A stretch of DNA of 64,000 bases, taken from positions 78,782,831 through 78,846,830 of the forward strand of contig OZ026527.1 of assembly GCA_964019695.1 (NCBI GenBank), read 5' to 3'. The stretch comes from Loripinus fragilis (lineage: Eukaryota > Mollusca > Bivalvia > Lucinida > Lucinidae). Positions 60,481 through 64,000 of the stretch are shown in pieces; within the stretch, counting starts at the first letter, position 1, and each line of letters opens with the position of its first letter. Position numbers and translations under genes: made by a program. The notes below the pieces were generated by a model, which made no database searches, had not been told where the DNA came from, and saw nothing but the letters and a program-made list of their open reading frames with translations.

Positions 60481-61953
60481 AAAAACAAGTAGCCCAAAAT
60501 GGACAACTATGGCTCATGTGAGAGCCAGCAAAAAGTTTGGAGACACCATATTCTACAATGCTCTAAAGTTGGTGACTCTGAACTTGACACAGCAATCAGT
60601 TCTAAATTCAAACACAAGATATTATACCAGTTCTGCTTATCTGCAATTATTTAAAAAAATGAATTAAAATTGCCAAAAAATCACTTGGGAAATTATATTT
60701 TCAGACCCTCAGTGGCAGCTAACTCCATAGTCAGTAACTCAGATCGAAATTCAAACACATCCAAGCTTTTATGCATGTCCTTGTTACCTAAAAGAATGAA
60801 GTAGATCAAATCAAAAATAAAAGTGCTATAGTGGCAACAACCTTTCTCCCATTGTAATTCTTTTGTAATTATTCTAGACAGTCAAGGGCAGCTAACTACA
60901 TGCTCCCAAGTGAGAACTGGGCAAAATTGAAACTCATCCAAGCTTATATGGTTGTCCTCATTACCTGCAAGAATGAAGATCCAATCAAAAATTAGAGTGC
61001 TGGAGTGGTCACAACTTTGAACCTCAATTTTAAGACGCTCAAGAGCGGATAACTATGTAGTCGGTGACGGGATGGGGCCAAAATTCAAACTTATCCAAGT
61101 TTTATGGTTGTCCTTGCAACCTGCAAGAATGGTGAAGATCAAATAAAAAAAAAAATTCACTAGAGTGCTCACAATATTTCTCCCATTTTAAGTCTATGAG
61201 AAGTTTCCCAGACATTCAAGGGCAGCTTACTCCACAGACCCTGGTCCAATCTTTGCTGAATTTCAAACCCACTCAAGAATTTATAGCTGTCCTAGCTAAC
61301 TGTAAGAACGAAGATGATCCAATTCAAAAATGAACATCCTAGAGTGCTCACAACATTATACATTGATTTTTCAAAAGCTCAATGACAGCTAACTCAGTAG
61401 TTTTTGATGGGATCTGTCAGAAATTTAACTCATCCAAGCTTTAATAGTTGTCCTTGTTACCTGTAAGAATGATGAAGATCCATCCAAAAATGAACACACT
61501 CTAGAGAGTGCTCAGAACATTTCTCCCATTATAAGTCTATGGGGATTTTTTTCAGATGCTCAAGGGCAGCTAACTCCACACTCCCCAGTTAGATCTTGCT
61601 GAATTTCAAACACATTCAGGATTTTATGGTTTGTTACCTGCAAGATTGAAGAAGTTTCAATGGAAAAAGAGGGAGCTAGAGTGATCACAAGATTTCCCCA
61701 TTATAACCCTAAAGGAGCTATATGTTGTCATGGAAACCAGAGTTCTGGTTCTATTTGGTCAAAAACCTAATGAAGCCAATCCCCCCAACCCAATAATGCT
61801 CCTGATGAAATTTGATTATGAAAGGCTTGCTGGTCTCAGAGATATTCATGTTTGAAAGCGTGGACGCAAAGACAGACGCACGGGTGGACGCTGGCTTAAG
61901 TCCCATCCTTTAAGCTCACCAGGGTGAGCCTTCGGCTCAAGTGAGCTAAAAAA
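60481..61953 (-). mobile_element. 1.5-kb dispersed element, inverted copy
   Basis: Read on the minus strand it begins TTTTTAGCTCACTTGAGCCG with an AAGGCTCACCCTGGTGAGCT head. It continues with the same monomer blocks as 54668-56293 and ends near CAAGTAGCCC. The two copies face each other across about 4.2 kb. They are clearly related but differ at many positions, so they are separate old insertions, not a recent inverted duplication. Confidence 0.9.
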
Positions 61954-62491
61954 TAATGGTAGGTTTCATTTTTTAAGAGGAATCCATTTTTGAAAATTCA
62001 AAACCCTATCTTAAAATTTGTTCGTATGGACAGACGGACGAGCCCAAAGCAATAATTCACCAACAGGGTTTACATGTGCCTGACTTGGTACAATTAACTT
62101 GGGATGTCTATTGCCCATTGCAGGGGTCATAGTTTATAATTTTCAAACAAATTCTCAAGGTTTTTTTTGTCTAAACAAACAGTGTATACCCTGGTGAAAT
62201 GTTGCAGTAATGCATCTGTGTTGTTATTCTTTGCCTAAGTACACATCTAGCTGTGACTACTATAAAAAGTTGGAAATTAGTATTCTTTGCCTACTAGTGC
62301 CTTCTGCTAGTTACCTTTGCAAACAGTTTGGACCCAGATTGGAACCAACAAAATTCCCAGCCTTATCTGTATTGAAAAAGTTAGACACTCTGGTTGTATT
62401 CTTTAAAAATTGCAAAATTACCAAAGCAACAAAGATCAAAAAAAAGAAAAATGATTGCCCAATTTTAGAATTGAATGCTTTCCTTCAATTA
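61954..62491. other. stretch with a possible repeat relic, no gene
   Basis: TTTGCAAACAGTTTGGACCC near 62320 resembles the start of another common bivalve interspersed repeat (from memory). The 109-codon frame across it includes an A-rich simple stretch and runs into the next transposon, so it is not called. Confidence 0.45.
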
Positions 62492-62818
62492 GGGGATAAC
62501 TGTTTTCAAAATTTTCATTTGGGGAGGTATATCGTCTGATATACCGTCGGAAATTTAGTTTTACGGCAACGCATAAGTAACATTTTTAATTAAGAATGAC
62601 TGTGAAAACATAGTATGTTGCGCCAACCTCCAGCGGCTGTCAGCTGCTTAAAACCGCTTGCCAGCTGCATATATTCACTTTTCAGCCAATGAAGAGCGAC
62701 GTTACATAATGACGTCAAATTTGCAACAGTATATCACAGGATATACTGTCGCAATTTTATGACGTTATCCAATCAGACGGCGCGTTGCATTTGCAAGTGC
62801 ATTAGAATATTAATTTGA
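62492..62818. mobile_element. composite Y-X foldback element, copy 3 (internal deletion)
   Basis: It starts GGGGATAACTGTTTTC with one arm of module Y, loses the other arm and the left end of X, and ends GTGCATTAGAAT. A perfect TGACGTCA lies at 62710-62717. The paired CAGTATATCACAGGATATAC palindrome and ATCCAATCAGAC are conserved. Confidence 0.87.
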
Positions 62819-63067
62819 CATATACTAGATTTGAGTTATAGTACAACAAAACCATCAAAGTTCCATAAATGCCAAATTGAGAGTCAAACATTTGGAAGAT
62901 ATAAATAAGCCTTCAGAACTTAATTCGTCTTGGTCTTTGTATAATTTAAACCATCAGGGTCTAGTTCAATACGTACATTTATTTTTTGCATTTCCTTTTG
63001 TAGCCTGGCTGCCACTTCAGAAACAAACTGTTCATCTGCTTGAGTACTGTAAAAAGATATAGAGGAT

Positions 63068-63221
63068 ATTTACTTTTTTGGGGTGAATACCAAATATATT
63101 TCATTGAGTGCGGTGAAAAAAATCAGTATTTTTCACGAGTGCGTAGCACGAGTGAAAATGCTGATATTTTCACCGCACGAGATGAAATATATTTGGTATT
63201 TGCCGAGAAAAAGTAAATTTT
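63068..63221. mobile_element. near-perfect foldback, ~73-bp arms
   Basis: ACCAAATATATTTCAT with GTGCGGTGAAAA on the left is mirrored by TTTTCACCGCAC and ATGAAATATATTTGGT on the right, with a central CACGAGTGCGTAGCACGAGTG. Transcribed, it would form one long hairpin. It is probably a foldback transposon end. Confidence 0.9.
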
Positions 63222-63469
63222 CTTTTTATTTTATACTCAACGGAAATACAGAAATCACAACCTTACTTTTTACTTGGGTGTTTCTCGTTCGATTTGACTT
63301 TTGCAATGTGTTTATTGGGTATAACATTGGGTGTAAACATAGTTTGCACCTAGAAAATGGCTTAGAATCATATTTTAATGAAGGAAACGCAATAAATCAG
63401 CATTTAAAGAAAGTCTATTGAGTGTGCCTTAGGGTAGGCGTCACGTGCAAACTGGCGCTACGCTAGGTC

Positions 63470-63690
63470 AAACAGTGACGTCATTATGTTTGATGTTGAC
63501 GTCACAACATGCGTAGCGTTATTTTTGACAAATATACTTCACTTTAAACCTTATGTTAAAAAATCCCAGTCACAAAATTGCCAAGAAAGCCTTGTTTTGC
63601 TACAGTTCTATTCTATTCTACAGTGAAAATATAAATCGTGTCAGTCACTAGTGAAAAAATACGATATTTTTTCACTGTAGAAAAATACCA
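63470..63690. mobile_element. element with two CRE-like sites and a terminal palindrome
   Basis: Perfect TGACGTCA sites lie at 63476-63483 and 63497-63504, next to GCGTAGCG-type words like the loop of the 63068 foldback. CAGTGAAAATATAAATCG and CGATATTTTTTCACTG form a second palindrome (about 63621-63677). It may be the other end of the element starting at 63068. Confidence 0.6.
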
Positions 63691-64000
63691 ATTTTACTCA
63701 CATTTGATATGCATTGAATTCACTGCTTGTGATAAAATAAATTGAATATATCACCACATATACTAAATAATTATGAGTTGCCATTCAACTGTTTATTCCC
63801 TGGATATGGAGATCACAAATAATTTTAATGCTATCCATTATTCAATTTTTTGATATTCATAAATTAATTTCAAGGATCTACTTAAATCTGCTCAATCATA
63901 ATAATGATTTTACTGTTATTCAGTAGATAAGATCACATTACTTAAATGATGATATTTAATCAAGGAGTGGTGATGCACTTTTTTAGCATAAATTTTGACA
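63691..64000. other. AT-rich window end, nothing recognised
   Basis: No repeat or frame with support was found. Confidence 0.5.

Noticed and set aside
62210..62539. 109-codon open frame
   Set aside because: It spans a suspected repeat relic, an A-rich run and the left end of a Y-X element, so it is not a plausible protein.

Overview
This is a eukaryotic, AT-rich, intron/intergenic-type window with no intact protein-coding gene that I can support. The best guess for the source is a bivalve mollusc. That rests on three things: a dispersed repeat with the GCTCACC...GCCTTCGGCTCA head, a decayed multicopy nuclease-like gene of a type I know mainly from mollusc genomes, and tRNA-headed SINEs with a CTTGAGCAAGACA core. 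The lineage call is inference from memory, not a search.

Layout. 1-8640: a 2.35-kb tandem unit in two near-identical copies plus a third that is near-identical only in its first 1.2 kb and then old and diverged. Each young copy holds a 118-bp sub-array, and one copy carries a TTAA-flanked MITE. Older 200-270-bp monomers follow, framed by two copies of a ~230-bp dispersed repeat. 8641-17725: satellite family A, a ~1038-bp tandem repeat, diverged on the left and nearly uniform on the right. 17726-37440: satellite family B, a ~676-bp higher-order repeat built of six related ~113-bp monomers, about 25 higher-order units, interrupted four times by pieces of family A. Every return from A to B uses the same junction. 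37447-40303: a 68-bp minisatellite of about 42 copies with its own 13-unit higher-order period. About 40 kb of this window is therefore tandem DNA.

40304-64000 is interspersed-repeat country: SINEs, foldback elements carrying perfect TGACGTCA sites, a 128-bp minisatellite, and a 1.5-kb element present as an inverted pair. Two protein-coding relics lie here. One (50050-52290, + strand) is a broken copy of a multicopy family whose surviving motifs suggest a FEN/XPG-like (PIN-like) nuclease fold. The other (59066-58631, - strand) is an exon with a splice-acceptor-like start, a frame-breaking 100-bp tandem duplication and one in-frame stop.

No new enzymatic system is visible. The interesting biology is satellite evolution: nested higher-order repeats, capture of dispersed elements into satellite monomers, a junction amplified five times, and SINE or MITE insertions that allow copies to be ordered in time. 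Monomer counts in the long near-identical arrays depend on the assembly being right.
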